Shown here in pieces: positions 6,699 through 7,561 of a DNA stretch of 7,561 nt. The first letter of the stretch is position 1, and every line of letters starts with the position of its first letter. The DNA is taken from the NCBI GenBank assembly GCA_017883355.1, contig JADGNS010000198.1, positions 1-7,561 of the forward strand. Direction: 5' to 3'. The stretch comes from Candidatus Solibacter sp. GTDB lineage: Bacteria > Acidobacteriota > Terriglobia > Bryobacterales > Bryobacteraceae. A model generated the notes under the pieces. The model was given only the letters and a program-made list of their open reading frames with translations. It was not told where the DNA came from and ran no database searches. The position numbers were made by a program, and so were the translations under genes.

Positions 6699-7561
6699 AT
6701 GGGGAAGCGGAAAGGTGTATCGAAGCAACCACGGACGGAAGCACTCCCCAACGGGACCGCGGAATTCATTTTGCGGCATACTTATTGGCTGGTTCCGTTC
6801 GTTCTCTTCCTGGTGCTCAGGCTGTATTCAGGCGACCCGTATTATCTGTTGGCAGGCGACCAGTGCACGTTTCTAGAACTGGGCCGGACGTTTCCGAAAC
6901 ACGAGCTTTTCAACCACGAGTTGTACCTGATTCATTCGCCGCCCTTCGGTTACGCGATCGGCCTGCTCCATCTCGTCCTGCCTTTGTTGGCGTCGGGCCT
7001 GGTGGCGACGCTACTGTTCGCCTGCGTGAGCTTCTTTGCTATTCGCAATCTGGCACAATTCGAAGACCTTCCGCGGACGGCTATTTTCGTGGGTTTGATT
7101 TACCTTGCGCTCAACCGTCCCGCCGTGGCTTACGACTACCACGTGGCGCGCGTTTCGATTCTGGTCTGTGCGAGCGCGCTGGCCATCCTGGCTTTTCTTC
7201 GGCTGCTTCGAGAGCCCAGCCGGAAGGTGCTGGTTACGGCAATCGCGGCCAACGCCTTTGCGCTGCTGGTGAGCGATCAGGCGCTGCTTCTGCTGCCGTG
7301 CGAGGCGATACTTCTTTGGGCGCACGGAGGGCGTCGCGAATGGAAAGCGCTATCTCTGTTGGCGGCCGGCAGCGCGGCGGCGGCGCTGATTTGGCCGGTT
7401 GTGCGTCTGATCGAGTTCTGGAACCGCAGCGATTTACCTGCCGGGATCTCCGGTACCATTGAGTTCACCCGAAATTTCCCGCTGCTGGCGGTGATTCAAC
7501 CGAATTTCCTGCCGTTCACGAACACGCACCGATCGCTGTTCACGCAAACCTCCCTGTCCGT
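6699..7561 (+). CDS. Second GT-C-like multi-pass membrane protein, C-terminus beyond window edge
   Basis: 287 residues are visible before the window ends. A basic cytoplasmic tail (MGKRKGVSKQPR) precedes the first membrane helix (about 29-42). The first external loop holds AGDQCTFLELGRTFP (52-66), with Asp54 and Glu60, and then IHSPPFGYAIG (78-88). An acidic residue followed by a Pro-Pro motif is the layout of ArnT/PMT-type GT-C enzymes, and several more hydrophobic helices follow (about 85-110, 128-140, 150-170, 178-207, 217-236). The ATG lies 4 nt after the TAA of the preceding membrane-protein gene; no clear Shine-Dalgarno sequence is present, so translation probably relies on coupling. 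The two proteins share topology but not obvious sequence identity. It is probably a glycosyltransferase for envelope or exported molecules, in one operon with its neighbour. Codon use seems slightly more AT-ending at the 5' end, which I do not take as proof of transfer. Confidence 0.82.
   Translation, partial: MGKRKGVSKQPRTEALPNGTAEFILRHTYWLVPFVLFLVLRLYSGDPYYLLAGDQCTFLELGRTFPKHELFNHELYLIHSPPFGYAIGLLHLVLPLLASGLVATLLFACVSFFAIRNLAQFEDLPRTAIFVGLIYLALNRPAVAYDYHVARVSILVCASALAILAFLRLLREPSRKVLVTAIAANAFALLVSDQALLLLPCEAILLWAHGGRREWKALSLLAAGSAAAALIWPVVRLIEFWNRSDLPAGISGTIEFTRNFPLLAVIQPNFLPFTNTHRSLFTQTSLS

Noticed and set aside
6785..7462. Plus-strand frame of 225 codons over the second membrane protein
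   Set aside because: Arg/Ser-rich product in another frame of a gene that reads as a clean series of membrane helices from 6699.

Overview
The window is about 7.6 kb of GC-rich bacterial DNA with tightly packed genes. The style suggests an Acidobacteriota genome of the Bryobacterales/Solibacter type: several-copy molybdenum hydroxylase operons, DUF1326-like secreted proteins, large GT-C-like membrane proteins and short REP-like hairpins between genes. This placement is inference from protein style, not a database result.

Left edge (1-622, minus strand): a partial gene for a small secreted protein that I read as DUF1326-like. It has its own candidate -10 box, a 20-bp perfect dyad over the expected transcription start and ribosome binding site, and a pair of REP-like hairpins upstream.

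Centre (657-4612, minus strand): a compact four-gene operon transcribed right to left. Its genes encode a Tat-targeted [2Fe-2S] subunit, a molybdopterin-binding catalytic subunit, an FAD subunit and a 71-residue cysteine-rich protein of unknown function. The junctions are an 8-nt overlap, a 1-nt overlap (TAATG) and a 2-nt gap, each with a good Shine-Dalgarno sequence. The first three subunits should form a periplasmic xanthine dehydrogenase/aldehyde oxidoreductase-family enzyme comparable to PaoABC. Only the iron-sulfur subunit carries an export signal, so the other two would be carried with it. Electrons would pass from substrate to the Mo cofactor, then the two [2Fe-2S] clusters, then FAD. 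The physiological substrate cannot be read from the sequence.

The divergent intergenic region (4613-4765) is unusually AT-rich. It holds a candidate promoter and an inverted repeat for the oxidoreductase operon, and a candidate promoter for the plus-strand genes.

Right part (4766-7561, plus strand): two adjacent genes for multi-pass membrane proteins, 4 nt apart, the second cut by the window edge. Both have an acidic residue pair in the first long external loop followed by a Pro-Pro motif, which resembles the lipid-phosphate-sugar-dependent GT-C glycosyltransferases (ArnT/PMT-like). They look like paralogous or cooperating enzymes of envelope glycan or protein glycosylation.

No tRNA, rRNA, CRISPR array, transposase or phage gene was seen. 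The best candidate for something undescribed is the small cysteine-rich protein translationally coupled to the molybdenum enzyme, together with an FAD subunit that keeps only part of the PaoB-type cysteine insertion.
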